Shown here piece by piece: positions 1 to 9,780 of a DNA stretch of 15,000 bases. Below the pieces are notes generated by a model. It was not told the origin of the DNA and did not search any database. It was given only the letters and a program-made list of their open reading frames with translations. This stretch comes from Chrysomallon squamiferum. Its lineage: Eukaryota > Mollusca > Gastropoda > Neomphalida > Peltospiridae. The stretch lies in contig CM022665.1 in assembly GCA_012295275.1 (NCBI GenBank), forward strand, positions 22,270,002 to 22,285,001, written 5' to 3'. How positions within the stretch are numbered: position 1 is the stretch's first letter; every line of letters starts with the position of its first letter. A program made the position numbers and the translations under genes.

Positions 1-56
1 ACAAAAACAAATAAACAAGCTAATGTTTGAAAAACAATTTTATTATCACAGTTTGA

Positions 57-92
<36 letters not shown>

Positions 93-224
93 AATATGCT
101 TTTGAAATTATTAAATACTTTGATTTTCGATATTACTACTTTGTCCCTACACAGTTTGATCAAAACAAAATTTTCGAATATTACTTAAATTATTAAAGTT
201 GTTTTCAGACTATTTTCATAAGAG

Positions 225-290
<66 letters not shown>
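225..290. repeat. Poly-A tract followed by (TAA)n
   Basis: Thirty A residues (225..254) are followed, after TTGTAA, by about ten TAA units. A homopolymer joined to a triplet repeat of the same strand is what an ageing retroposon tail can become, but I see no recognisable element body upstream. Confidence 0.9.
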
Positions 291-558
291 AGTTGAAGAA
301 GTAGAAATATAAGAAGATAACGATTATGATGTTGAGCATCCACAGTTTCACTTTTTGTTATGATGTATTTTCCTCAGCCAACCAGAATTGCTAAAGATCC
401 ATGCTACTTAAATAATGCAGTTCGTGTTATCTAATATTAGTAATAATGTTTTTCCCATCTTGTAAAAAAAAAAGTCATAATTTATTTACAACGCCGACAT
501 TAACCTTACATAACAATAAATAAGTACATGAACGTTATTTCTAAAAGGTTTTGCATAG

Positions 559-562
<4 letters not shown>

Positions 563-631
<69 letters not shown>

Positions 632-636
632 AATAA
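563..636. repeat. Poly-A tract followed by (TAA)n/(TAAA)n
   Basis: Thirty-two A residues pass directly into TAA units and then TAAA units. This is the same arrangement and orientation as the tract at 225..290. Confidence 0.92.
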
Positions 637-1043
637 TGTGTAGTTTTAAAATTCCCATGAATAGATCAGAGTCACAAAACAACAGTATATGAACTTTTGT
701 AAAGTATTCCATGTAGGCATTCTTAAACCCTTTCACAACATTTATGTCTTACATAATGTTCAGTTTCATTCGTTTTCGTTATTTCGGGCAAGAGAAACAA
801 AAATCTGACAAGTGCAGTATGTTTTGGAAGATGTCAGAGGAGAAAATAACTTTTTTTTATTTTTTTTTATTTTTTATATGTCACATTACCAAGTTGTTTT
901 AACAAAATATGTAAATTCTGTGCAACCTATCAATATGGTTTTTTTATACACTAACATATTCAAATTATGCAGTCATCTTAATGATGAAAGTATTAACAAT
1001 AATGCCATTGTTATGTTATTAATGTTGATGACGAGAAACGATA

Positions 1044-1240
1044 GTAATTATTATTATGATAATTATTATTGTTGTTGTTATTGTTATTGTTGTTCTTATT
1101 ATTATTTCTCCTGTTGTTGTTAATGTTTTTATTGTTGTATTATATTACTTTTTATTATTTTTATTTTTGTTACTCAACGTATTACGTTTTTTGCTGTTGT
1201 TGCTGTTGTTGTTTTTTTTTTGCTTTTTAAAAATTTTGTT
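1044..1240. repeat. Imperfect (ATT/GTT)n T-rich repeat
   Basis: A run of TTA, TTG and GTT triplets ends in (TGT/TGC)n and a T run. It generates open frames with Ile/Val/Leu or Tyr/Cys runs that have no protein-like composition. Confidence 0.85.
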
Positions 1241-2030
1241 TTTTATTTGTTCTTCCCTCTTCTCTTCTTTCATTCATCATTTATTCATTCATCAGTGTGT
1301 TTGTTTGAAGGTGATTTCACATACATACCGATATACACAAACGATTTTCTTTTCTTCTCTTTTAAAACTTCATTAACTTTGTCACTGTAACAGTAATCAT
1401 CTGCTATCAATTCATTATCTATAATTAGGTTTAATTAATGGAAAGCCATTACCGGTGATTACAGAAACGTGTTCCTGTGTTAAAATGCTTAAACAGTTAA
1501 CCTTTCTAAAACATAATACCTGTCTCCACCCATAAAATAGATGTTTCTTTTGCAACAGTTTATGTGTACAGATAATGCAGTGTCTATAAACTGTGGGTTA
1601 TAATATATTATCTATATTTTATTAGTTTATAACATTAAATCACTAGTATTGAAACATTATTAATAAAGATAAATTAATTTCAGTGTTAGTTATTTAATAT
1701 CTTTGTTTATATAATATTATTAAAGTAAATAATAATAATAATAGTAATAATAATAATAAACAACTTATTAATTTATATGCTAATAATAAATACATCTGGT
1801 TTTTTTTATCATAGTATTTTTAATTTCTAGAGTGTGAAAAATATTTTTGGAAGGTTCTTTTATTTGTACTAGTGATGTTCAAAAACTGAAACAAATAAAA
1901 AAAGATAATAATATTAATAAACAAATAAAATAAAATAAAACCGAAATATACCTAGTAAATAAAACAACAACAAAATATAAATATTAAATGCTCATAAATA
2001 AATACGTTCATTGACACATCCAAAACATAC

Positions 2031-2113
2031 AACGCGCGCGCACAAACACGCAGACACACACGCACACATACACACACGCACACATACACGCACACACACA
2101 CACACACACATAC
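2031..2113. repeat. Imperfect (CA)n dinucleotide repeat with CG-rich start
   Basis: It begins with a (CG)4-type alternation (ACGCGCGCGCAC) and continues as CA units interrupted by CG, TA and GA dinucleotides, ending in a pure (CA)n of about 20 bp. Alternating purine-pyrimidine over 80 bp is a potential Z-DNA former. The open frame across it on the minus strand is a Val/Cys repeat artefact. Confidence 0.92.
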
Positions 2114-2403
2114 AAATCCTTAGACTTAATCCCAAGAACTGTTGAAAGAAAACAAACAAGGGCAGAATTAATGCAATTATAACACAATTTATTCCATCTT
2201 ACATGATACATGCAAATAAAAACATTACAGTATTATGTACCGGTATGTGTACAAAATCATCAACACTTTCTTCGTAGCGCTGATATCTTCAGATACCTTT
2301 CATAATAAAACCATTTCTTCAGTGACTGCTGAACACTGCTTAATACTGTAACTATATATTTAAAAACACATCATAAATAATTTTCTGTTTATTTCAAAAG
2401 ACA

Positions 2404-2760
2404 CTGATCACTGATTGTATATTTCATCATTAATTGTCTTTATATTTCGTAATACTATGATCACTGTATATTTCATAATAAATCATCTTTAATTGTTTTT
2501 ATGTTTCACAATAAAATGATCACTATATATTTCATAATACTATGACCATTGACTTGTATTTGATAATACTATGATCACTGATTGTATATTTCATAATAAA
2601 TGTCCTCAATTGTCTTTATGTTTCACAATAAAATGATCTCTCTCTTATGTTTCACAATACTGTGATCACTGATTGTATATTTTATAATACAAGCATGAAT
2701 GATTATGTAATTATTTCATAATATTATGAATTACTGATTATTTGCATTTTGAATAATTTC
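2404..2760. repeat. Degenerate ~30-bp tandem repeat (minisatellite)
   Basis: About eleven imperfect units of 26-33 bp are arranged head to tail. Each starts near TGATCACTG or TGAcCAtTG, continues through TATATTTCATAATA or TATGTTTCACAATA, and ends ACTA or AAAA. Two unit flavours roughly alternate (TTTCATAATA and TTTCACAATA), suggesting a higher-order duplicated pair. Divergence between units indicates an old array. It lies downstream of the Pax1/9 poly(A) signal. Confidence 0.8.
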
Positions 2761-3095
2761 AAAACACAAAGATGAGTTATCAATATATTAAATAAATGTT
2801 GTAGTATATACCACTGTGCTATTATACCCTGTAGAGTTGTAACGAGACCATCACATTGCTCTAAGATGTTTAATTTTAAAAATGAGATCTCCAGATAATG
2901 TTTTAAAATATATATATATTTAACGAATATAAACTAAAAATAATGATACATAGAACGTATATCAGTATATATAAATTGTATCTAACAAAATGTACATCAT
3001 TTAAGAAATGTCTTCCAATATTCTAAACGCCTTGAAAATTATATAATAATATCAAGCGACGTTACACGAATATGTACGAGTCCATTTCTAAAAGA

Positions 3096-3492
3096 GAAAA
3101 ACCCTGCTGCCAGTTTTATTTAAAGAAAACAGAGTTTTAAAAAATCTTTGAGATGTTTATATGTACCAACACAACACTTAGCTGAATTTTGAGAAACAAA
3201 TGCAGAGCTCAGTTTCCACGCCCTTCTGATGCATATCCTTTGAAACAAACTGGGGGGAAAATTCTCGTAATATTGTTATCAAGAAGATAATTTCGTGTCG
3301 TACTCTTTAGAGTCTAAATCATTTCACTTCTGACAAATAAACAGCATGTTCTAGGCAAGAAATTCCATGCTCCTAATTTGAAACTGTTCTCATTTTTTTT
3401 TTTTTCCTTCAGTGTCCAGAACTGACACATTATAAATACAGATTTTTGATCCAAGAATTGTCAACATTTGTAACAGCTAGATGGATTCACTT
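3096..3492 (-). other. Probable Pax1/9 3' UTR
   Basis: The sequence after the stop codon is moderately complex and non-coding for about 400 bp. It contains a poly-A run when read on the minus strand (T run at about 3393..3406 on plus). The first canonical AATAAA on the minus strand after the stop is at 3120..3115, so the minimal 3' UTR would end near 3095-3105. Longer forms using later A-rich signals cannot be excluded. Confidence 0.45.
3115..3120 (-). terminator. Candidate poly(A) signal AATAAA for Pax1/9
   Basis: The minus strand reads AATAAAACTGGCAGCAGGG followed by a T-rich stretch (TTTTTCTCTTTT) ending near 3090. That is a canonical hexamer, a plausible CA cleavage point 10-14 nt later, and a U-rich downstream element. 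It is the first such hexamer after the stop codon, 373 nt away. Confidence 0.45.
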
Positions 3493-4316
3493 TCAGCTTT
3501 GGAGATACATGGGCGAAGGCATCGTTGGTTTCATAGAGTAATAGTTGGCCATGTTGTAGTTTTGAGAAAGACTGACCATGGGGTTATCTGGAGGCATCGG
3601 GCCCGGCTGGCCCATAGATTGAGCGTGTCGATGAAAACCTAAAATATCTGTGACGGAATGTGAAGAAGGCCAGGCCCGCATCTGCATCATGCATGGAGAA
3701 ACACAGCTCGCCGGGGGTGGGGCTTTGGGATTCAGCTGTATATTTGAATGTTGCTGGGGGATCTGGTGGGAGCCGGGAACATTGGGCATGGTGGGCGCCG
3801 GGCAGGAGTAAGGATAAAACTGATTAGGGTAAATAGGCGCGGCGTGAGGCATGGCCGCCGGGGGCAGTGGTTTCTGTTCGTACTGCTGGTTAGGATTGGG
3901 ACTCGATCCTGTTGGACTGTTGCCGATTTTGTTCCTGAGAATGCGGCTGATGGAACTGACAGAAGGGACGTTATACTTGTCGCACACACCGTCAGCCAAC
4001 AGCTTGTCTCGAATCTCCCAAGCGAAGATTCCCGGATCGCGTTCTTTGTATACTTTGATATGTTTCACTACATTAGGCGTTGTTACTCTCGGTTTGCTGC
4101 CACCAATAGCGCCAGGCAAGATGGACCCAGTCTCGTTGTACCTGGCTAAAATTTTACTGACACACCCGTGAGACACACGTAGCTGTCTGCTGATATCACA
4201 TGGTCTCACTCCGAGCTGGGCCAGCTCCACGATCCGCAGACGTATTGCGTTAGGGAGGGGACGACCGTTGACAAAAACCCCACCCAGTTGATTGACTTCT
4301 CCATAAGACTGGTGCT
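3493..4316 (-). CDS. Pax1/9: Pax1/9-class paired-box transcription factor, main coding exon (exon 2)
   Basis: This exon encodes residues 2 (last two codon bases) to 275 of a nuclear DNA-binding regulator. The paired domain spans about residues 6-133: an N-terminal PAI part with [17 protein letters not shown] and a helix-turn-helix around [20 protein letters not shown], then a RED part from [16 protein letters not shown] to SRILRNKIG. Residues such as [16 protein letters not shown] and [11 protein letters not shown] are diagnostic for Pax1/9 rather than Pax2/5/8, Pax3/7 or Pax6. A Pro/Asn/Gln-rich linker (134-220) leads to [12 protein letters not shown], the octapeptide (221-228), a Groucho-type co-repressor motif. 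No homeodomain follows, as expected for this class. The last 47 residues are Met/Pro/Asn/Tyr-rich and end at TGA (3495..3493), with a second TGA two codons on. The acceptor TTATTTTCAG precedes 4316. In the family, Pax1/9 acts in pharyngeal endoderm and mesoderm of deuterostomes; Pox meso is the fly relative. The identification is very secure. Confidence 0.97.
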
Positions 4317-4368
4317 CTGAAAATAAATATTAAAGAATTTTAGAATTAATTTGTTAATTGTACTTGTT

Positions 4369-4532
4369 TGCTTTAATTATTTATTTTTATTTTATTTTTA
4401 TTTATTTTATTTTATTTTATTTTATTTATTCATTGTTTTTTTTTTTTTTTTTTTTTTGTTTCCTTCTTTGTTTACTTATTTATTTACCTGTTTATTCATT
4501 CATTCAGTAATTCATTTCTGTTTTATTAAAAA
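4369..4532. repeat. (TTTA)n/(TTTTA)n and poly-T low-complexity tract
   Basis: TTTAT-type units (about 4378..4430) run into a pure T stretch (4434..4457) and then into (TTTA/TTCA)n. It sits about 50 bp inside the intron from the paired-box exon acceptor, read as A-rich on the gene strand. Confidence 0.9.
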
Positions 4533-4639
4533 TAAAATAAACATTTAAATTCTCTACCTCCGTACTTGATATTCCAAGGGAAATCTGAATATAACAATGC
4601 ATTTTTGACACTTTAAATAGATGTTTAAATGTTGTCTTT

Positions 4640-4755
4640 TATTACTACTACTACTACTACTACTCCTACTACTACTACTACAACTACTGCTACTACTACT
4701 ATTGTCATAATTATTATTATTGTTATTATTATTATTTGTTTATTTATTTATTCTT
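4640..4755. repeat. (ACT)n and (ATT)n compound microsatellite
   Basis: ACT/TAC triplets with a few substitutions (4640..4702) are followed by (ATT)n and (TTTA)n units to about 4755. Confidence 0.92.
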
Positions 4756-4981
4756 CGTCTTAAAATAAAATAAACACAATAAATACGCTACGGTTAAACT
4801 GTTTATCATATAATCATACTGCTTAATGTACAACCACATAAATATTTCTACAGAACTTTTATGCCAAACAAAATACTAAAATATTCTCATGTCGACACCT
4901 CGTACTATTTGTTAAAATTAGAGAATAGACTTCATAGAGAATGAAGGAGCTATAATACAAATCAAATAAATAAACATCAAT

Positions 4982-5225
4982 GAGATCAAAGGAGAGATAA
5001 CGAAAGTTTCTGCGATGCGTGACAAATTGGCGCGATTAATATCGGCGCGAGATTGCACGATCCGACAGCAAAATGGCGATACGAGCGGCAAAATCTGTCA
5101 AATAGACTGGTAAAGGGAAGTAAAATTTAAATTCATTTTGGCGGCTAATCAGACTGTTATCAGTCCTTGATGACGACAAACAGCGTCACGTTATATCAAT
5201 GCATGCACGTGCGTTTATAATGAAA
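4982..5225. promoter_or_regulatory. Candidate intronic enhancer island A
   Basis: About 240 bp of mixed-composition, CpG-bearing sequence surrounded by AT-rich repeats, 670-900 bp from the main exon. Visible motif matches are AGATCAAAGG (4983..4992, TCF/LEF-type), GATAA (about 4996), two GGCGCG cores (5029..5034 and 5043..5048, E2F-like), CAAAATGGCGAT (5069..5080, YY1-type) and TTTTGGCGG (5136..5144). It has no sustained protein-like open frame. Selective retention of complex sequence inside a decayed intron suggests function. Cross-species conservation would be the test. Confidence 0.45.
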
Positions 5226-6105
5226 GGTTACATGTATTTTCTTTATTATGTAGTAACCAACTGACATTACTGCATTTATTTTAATATGGTGATTATTTAC
5301 AAGTATAAATGATGTACACTATATTTTCGTTTATAATAGAAAACAAAGTTTAGTCAGAACGGTTTGAAAATGAAGTAAAAAATACTATCCAATTACAATG
5401 ACCTAATTTAACATTATAATATCCATACAGAAATGTAATTTTAGTATCAGTAAAGAAGACTGAAACATATAAAACACACGTGTTTAGTTCGGCTTTTTCG
5501 TAATTCTGTAAATTTAGAATTAGTCAGTTTCATTTTTAATTCATCTTTCTATTTTCATATGTTTGTCTAAATATTTCGCAGTTTTCGTTACAAATATTGA
5601 AATTATGGTTTGAAATAGTTTATTCTGAATGTAATACAGTTTTAAGTATCTGCCAACATCATGTTGAAAGATTTTAATAATATACATTTTGTATATATAA
5701 ATGGTTCATATATATAGATATGTAGGTAGATAAAGAGACGGAGAGACAGACAGACAGACATACACACAGACACACAAAGAGATACATATTGCGATATGTG
5801 CATGTAATAATTAAACTCAATAATTATATTCGAATTAAAATATATTTTTTTAATATTACTTTTTAATTGCAGTTATAAATCATATCAAACAAGAACACAC
5901 AGAAGTTACACAACAAATGTTTGTTTATTACACATGTAATACTTAACGGTTAATGCAAGAATTTTTGATATATCACAGATTTACTTCCTGTATGTGATGG
6001 ATAAAACAGTTTCGAGATAACCAGTTACTATAATCTGAAACCTAGAAAAATATTAGTTATTTGGTATACATATTATATATGTATATATATAAATAAAAAA
6101 TAAAA
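5225..6105. other. AT-rich intron segment, nothing specific
   Basis: It holds AT-rich unique sequence with a short (GACA)n/(CACA)n tract at about 5731..5780 and TA-rich runs around 5690..5720 and 6068..6090. No coding, RNA or transposon signature is visible. Confidence 0.7.
5731..5780. repeat. (GACA)n/(CA)n short microsatellite
   Basis: It reads GAGACGGAGAGACAGACAG, then ACA units, an impure tetranucleotide tract. Confidence 0.88.
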
Positions 6106-6109
6106 AATG

Positions 6110-6260
6110 TAGATAACAAATGTTAAATTCGGCTGGGGCAAAGAGATGAAAACTTACAGTATTTATCGTTTTGGAATGAGGGGCGGATGCTACTGAAGAT
6201 TAACATTCATCAAGGTCGAATTCTGCATTTAAGAACAGTTGTGGCACCTTCAGTAAGGTT
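6110..6260. promoter_or_regulatory. Candidate intronic enhancer island B
   Basis: A 150-bp patch of balanced composition in AT-rich intron. It includes GGCTGGGGCAAAG, GAGGGGCGGATG (GC-box-like, near 6179..6188) and CATCAAGGTCG (near 6208..6218), the last close to the extended TCAAGGTCA half-site of SF1/ERR-type nuclear receptors. Evidence is compositional plus motif likeness only. Confidence 0.3.
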
Positions 6261-6289
6261 AATATAACATTCAAGATGAAATAAATATT

Positions 6290-7170
6290 ATTTTAATAAA
6301 ATTTAAAAAAAAAAAATGAAAAGGGAAGGGCGTCTGTATTAATATGTTCATAACTATAAAAGTTTACGCCTGCTTTCAGATCTGTAGCCGAATATTTTAA
6401 GAGCAGAATCATTTATCAGTGTATCTAAATATTCAATCTGGATATTTCAACATTAGCTGTTATTTAACTTTATTGTAATTGGTAGATGTTATTTACACTG
6501 GATTCTTTATTTTTAAACTGTTTTGACTAAACTGATAGTTTCTCGTCAGTATATTTGTACGATCTAAATACTACCAAACAAAAAAAAAAAAAAAAAAAAA
6601 TTAAAAATAAGAAAATAAACTGAGAGTGAAATAATATAAATTTACAAAACAGTTATTTTTCTGTTTTAATTTAATTTATTTTACTTTACTTTAATTAGTT
6701 TATTTATTTATTTATTTATTTATTTTATTTTATTTTATTTTATTTTATTTATTTTTATTCAATTAATACATAACATTACGCATGTAGTAATGTATTCATA
6801 AATATACAGATTAACCCTAAAAACATTAAAAAGAAGAAGATATTACCGTTTGTAAAAAATGTTAACTTTCTTATATGATTTCTAAATATTAACAGACAAT
6901 TAAATTAATATTAAAAGAACTTCAACTGAATATACTTGATTAAGAATGTATATGTTAGTGTTCGTGTGGGCATCGACGTAAAATAATTAATTTTGGACAG
7001 CATGCAAAATCAGATACACTACCAAAACTAATTTCAAAATCATTGTTCTTCTCTAGATACTAGTACAGACAGCAAAAATTAATATAATGTCTTTGCTAAA
7101 TAATCTTAATTTATTTACCAAATCTGAAGATAATAATATTTCTGCTGTTGCATTCACTTTAATCATATTC
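6290..7170. other. AT-rich intron segment with poly-A and (TTTA)n tracts
   Basis: Apart from a poly-A run (about 6581..6600) and TTTAT/TTTTA units at 6664..6758, this is AT-rich unique sequence with no coding or structural signal that I can support. Confidence 0.7.
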
Positions 7171-7259
7171 ATATTCATATTATTATTATCGTCATCATCA
7201 TGATCATCATTAAAATCATAATTGTTATTATCATGAAGATCATTATCATCATTATCATC

Positions 7260-7298
<39 letters not shown>
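7170..7298. repeat. Compound (ATC)n/(ATT)n microsatellite
   Basis: ATC, ATT and ATG triplets (7170..7258) are followed by a pure (TTA)n block to about 7298. It contains internally self-complementary ATCATGATCAT near 7197..7207. Confidence 0.92.
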
Positions 7299-7340
7299 TG
7301 CTATTGTTTATCTGCACCAGATATCCAGTAATAAATAATA

Positions 7341-7440
7341 AACTAAAAGGCAAATAAATACAATATATATATTATTATTAATTATATGGTATTGAAACTT
7401 AATAAAAATGGAATAACTTGTATGCTTTGATTTTTACATT
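7341..7440 (+). repeat. Interspersed repeat, copy 1 (~100 bp)
   Basis: This segment aligns over its whole length to 10857..10953 in the same orientation with only a few substitutions and a small gap. Shared blocks include AAATAAATACAAT, TTATTATTAATT, TTGAAACTTAA, AAAATGGAATAA and TTGTATGCTTTG. It is followed directly by a (TTTA)n tract (7441..7475). The element type is unknown. It is too short to carry coding sequence and could be a fragment or tail of a SINE, a MITE or another retroelement. Confidence 0.85.
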
Positions 7441-7475
7441 TATTTTATTTATTTATTTATTTATTTATTTATTTC
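7441..7475. repeat. (TTTA)n microsatellite
   Basis: About eight TTTA units directly abut the end of repeat copy 1. Confidence 0.9.
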
Positions 7476-8375
7476 AAAAACTGTTTAATTTTTAATTTTT
7501 TAATTTTTTTTTAAATTAAAAATACATTTTTTGTGATAATGGTTTCCTTTTCATATTTCGCCGTTGTCATGATTTCAAAAGGAAAAAAGGAAAGTTAATA
7601 ATAATAATTTAAATAACGGATCATACTATTTTTTTCTGTGGTTTCGATTATTTTTATTTTTTAAACATATTTTTATTATTAATAATATAGCTATTGTTAT
7701 TTAATCCTGTTGTTTATATATTTTGCATACTTGATTTTTTTTTTTTTTTGTTAGCTTAATTTCGTTTTGAATTGCTTATTTTAGTTTTATACTTTTGGGT
7801 ACGTTTTTTTTTCTACAGAGATGATTACAAACAGCAAAGGTAATGTATAAGTTACATTACTGTTAGCAAACTAAATATTAAATGTTAAAGTTTTGTTTTA
7901 AAATAATGAAATGGATGCTATACATCCATAATGGATTCAATAAATGAATATTTATTCAATGAAATTTTGTATTTAATGACATTAACAAAACGGAGATATT
8001 TTTAATAATGTAAAACACATTTAATATTAAATGCAATAAGCCAACCATATTTTTTCATTCACTGAGGCTGCAAGTAGGCTTGTTTTGGGCATCCTGTTAA
8101 AAAGAGTATTAAAGATATGATTAATTAGAAAGAAGAGAAAAGGATACAATGATTTTAATACAGTTAATTCTTGTACGGATCCAGACGTTATTCCAGAAAC
8201 TCTCAGTTTAAAGACAGTGTATTAACCAGTCTGTAATAATTCATAATTCTGGCTAAAGTACTGTTATATTGGCCACCCGTGAGATTTTCAAAAGCTCAAT
8301 CGTTATGTTAACCATTAAAAATTATATCGTTGAAATATTTATCACCTTGAGAATATAAATCCGTTACAAATGTAA
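7476..8375. other. AT-rich intron segment, nothing specific
   Basis: T-rich and A-rich unique sequence with short T runs (for example 7735..7749). No open frame or structured element stands out. Confidence 0.65.
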
Positions 8376-8379
8376 TGTT

Positions 8380-8800
8380 AAACAACAAGGGGCGAGCACT
8401 TCAGTTACAGCGACAGTAAATCGTGTCCGCTTTGACCCTTGCAGTAATAACTTAGAAAAGGCGGGGACCGGTGGGTTTGGGAAGTGGACAGTCTTATCGG
8501 TACTTCACAGGGACCTATCATGGCGGCCATGCTGGACGTGAGAATGTGCTAATTTTCCGGACCAAATTAATTAACTACGAATAATTCCGAGTGATGTTAC
8601 CCCCACAGGGCTCGTTGATCCCGGCCTTGACATTTGACCTCTGTTTAGATATAAGACAATTATTTGAAGAAAGGTTGGGCAGGTAATTTTCGTGTGGAAT
8701 TGCTTTAAAGCAGAAAATGTGGGACAGACGTCTTTAGAACGTGATGGTCCATTTAAAAGAGATTTAAATTGCAACGGGATCCTGAACGGAACATAGGTGG
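8380..8800. promoter_or_regulatory. Candidate intronic enhancer island C
   Basis: This is the longest run of balanced-composition DNA inside the intron, about 420 bp, with several CpGs. Features seen include AGGCGGGGACCGGTGGG (8459..8475), CATGGCGGCCATG (8519..8531, two opposed YY1/CCAT-type cores), an AATTAATTAA block near 8566, TTGACATTTGACCTC near 8626..8640 (nuclear-receptor-like half-site), and TTGCTTTAAAGCA (about 8699..8711, an inverted repeat). A 67-codon open frame on the minus strand here has no recognisable domain. Enhancer function is inferred from composition. Confidence 0.45.
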
Positions 8801-8969
8801 AATTTTGAATTTTACAACACGACTTTAACTGTTACCTAAACTCATGCTTTACGATCAGCTTAAGAATGATTCTTCAGAATAAAAAAATAGTATAACAGTA
8901 TAATAATCGTAGCGCGATAGGTAAACGTTATTTATTTTCTATGGATTATGAGTATTCCATGTACAGATT

Positions 8970-9340
8970 TTGGATGGTTTCAGTGTGTACAATGTTTTTG
9001 TTGTTATCGTTTTTCTTATTAGGTTTCACATTATTTTATTTTTATACGTTATTTATTATCGCATTACACCTAATTATTTTCCTTTCATTAAATTTATTTT
9101 CTTCTTCTTTTTGTTGTTAATTGCTTTGTTTAGTTTCGCATTATTATTTCTGTTGATTTTGTTGGTTGTTATTTGTTCTCTTCTTGTTCTCTTTATATTT
9201 TCTTTTTCTTTTTCATTTGCTTTTAACTGTTGGATTTATTTTTGCTACATAAAATTACGTAATCTGTACAGAGGAATTTTTATTTTTTATTTTATTTTAT
9301 TTTCATTTATCTCAATATGTACAAACACTTTAAAACAAAT
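8970..9340. repeat. T-rich low-complexity stretch
   Basis: Long T-rich sequence (TTTTCTT, TTATT and TTGTT runs). It opens a 145-codon frame on the plus strand made almost entirely of Phe, Leu, Ile and Ser. I regard it as compositional, not a membrane protein gene. Confidence 0.75.
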
Positions 9341-9404
9341 TCTAAATCATTCCGCTTACACAAAACCCTTACTTTCCCTTAGCTTGTGTTTGTCTACGGG
9401 TCTG

Positions 9405-9780
9405 TGAATGTTACAATACGTGTGAACAAGTTTGTCAGTGGCTGAGGTTCAGTTTAAACCAGCTGTGACAGTCCGCAAATCAAGAGAATATTTTCTTAGA
9501 CGTAGGAATGCAAAGTTTAGTATAGAGTGTCGTTCCCTCAGTGCGAATTGCAAAGGAAGTCCAACTTAAATAGTGTAATTAAGATATGAATCATAACGTA
9601 TTATCGGGCGAAACCGATATTTTTCCTTTTCTTTTTCAGTTTCTCTTGCTTTGAAATGAAATCTTTCAATGAATTTCGTCTTCAGGTCTCAAGAAACAAA
9701 AGCCTAGATCTGATATGGACTACAGACGAAACAGAAGTCCCCGATGGAAAGCAAAAATGGTGCTTATTTGAAAATGTTTA
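9405..9780. promoter_or_regulatory. Candidate intronic enhancer island D
   Basis: Unique sequence of moderate complexity between T-rich DNA and an A-rich segment. It includes an inverted repeat TATCGG-GCGAAA-CCGATA (9602..9619) and GGTTCAGTTTAAACCAGCTGTGACAG around 9448..9471 with an E-box CAGCTG (about 9461). There is no coding potential. Regulatory function is a weak inference. Confidence 0.28.

Larger units (their letters stand above)
1..2000. other. Downstream flank, AT-rich, no gene seen
   Basis: This stretch holds simple repeats: (AAT)n/(AAAT)n at 58..95, poly-A followed by (TAA)n at 225..290, poly-A (32 A) followed by (TAA)n/(TAAA)n at 563..636, T-rich (ATT/GTT)n at about 1044..1240, and A/T-rich (AAT)n at 1729..1760. 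Open frames are translations of these repeats (poly-Phe, poly-Ile, Tyr/Cys runs). The segment 290..540 and 1370..1620 is more complex but shows no coding signature. Confidence 0.8.

Noticed and set aside
2008-2211. Val/Cys repeat protein on the minus strand
   Set aside because: It is encoded by the imperfect CA repeat. There is no other evidence of a gene.
3637-3642. Splice donor inside the octapeptide (ATTTTAG|GTTTTC)
   Set aside because: The match to the donor consensus is weak, and no acceptable downstream exon is visible. The frame continues in a family-plausible manner.
3748-4149. 133-codon open frame on the plus strand, and other frames overlapping the paired-box exon
   Set aside because: They are antisense or out-of-frame readings of the Pax1/9 exon, with no domain of their own.
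8571-8774. 67-codon open frame on the minus strand in intronic island C
   Set aside because: It is short, has no recognisable motif and lies inside a spliced intron. It fits chance in less AT-rich DNA.
8970-9407. 145-codon open frame rich in Phe, Leu and Ile on the plus strand, superficially like a membrane protein
   Set aside because: It is translated T-rich low-complexity DNA. Codons follow base composition and no family is recognisable.
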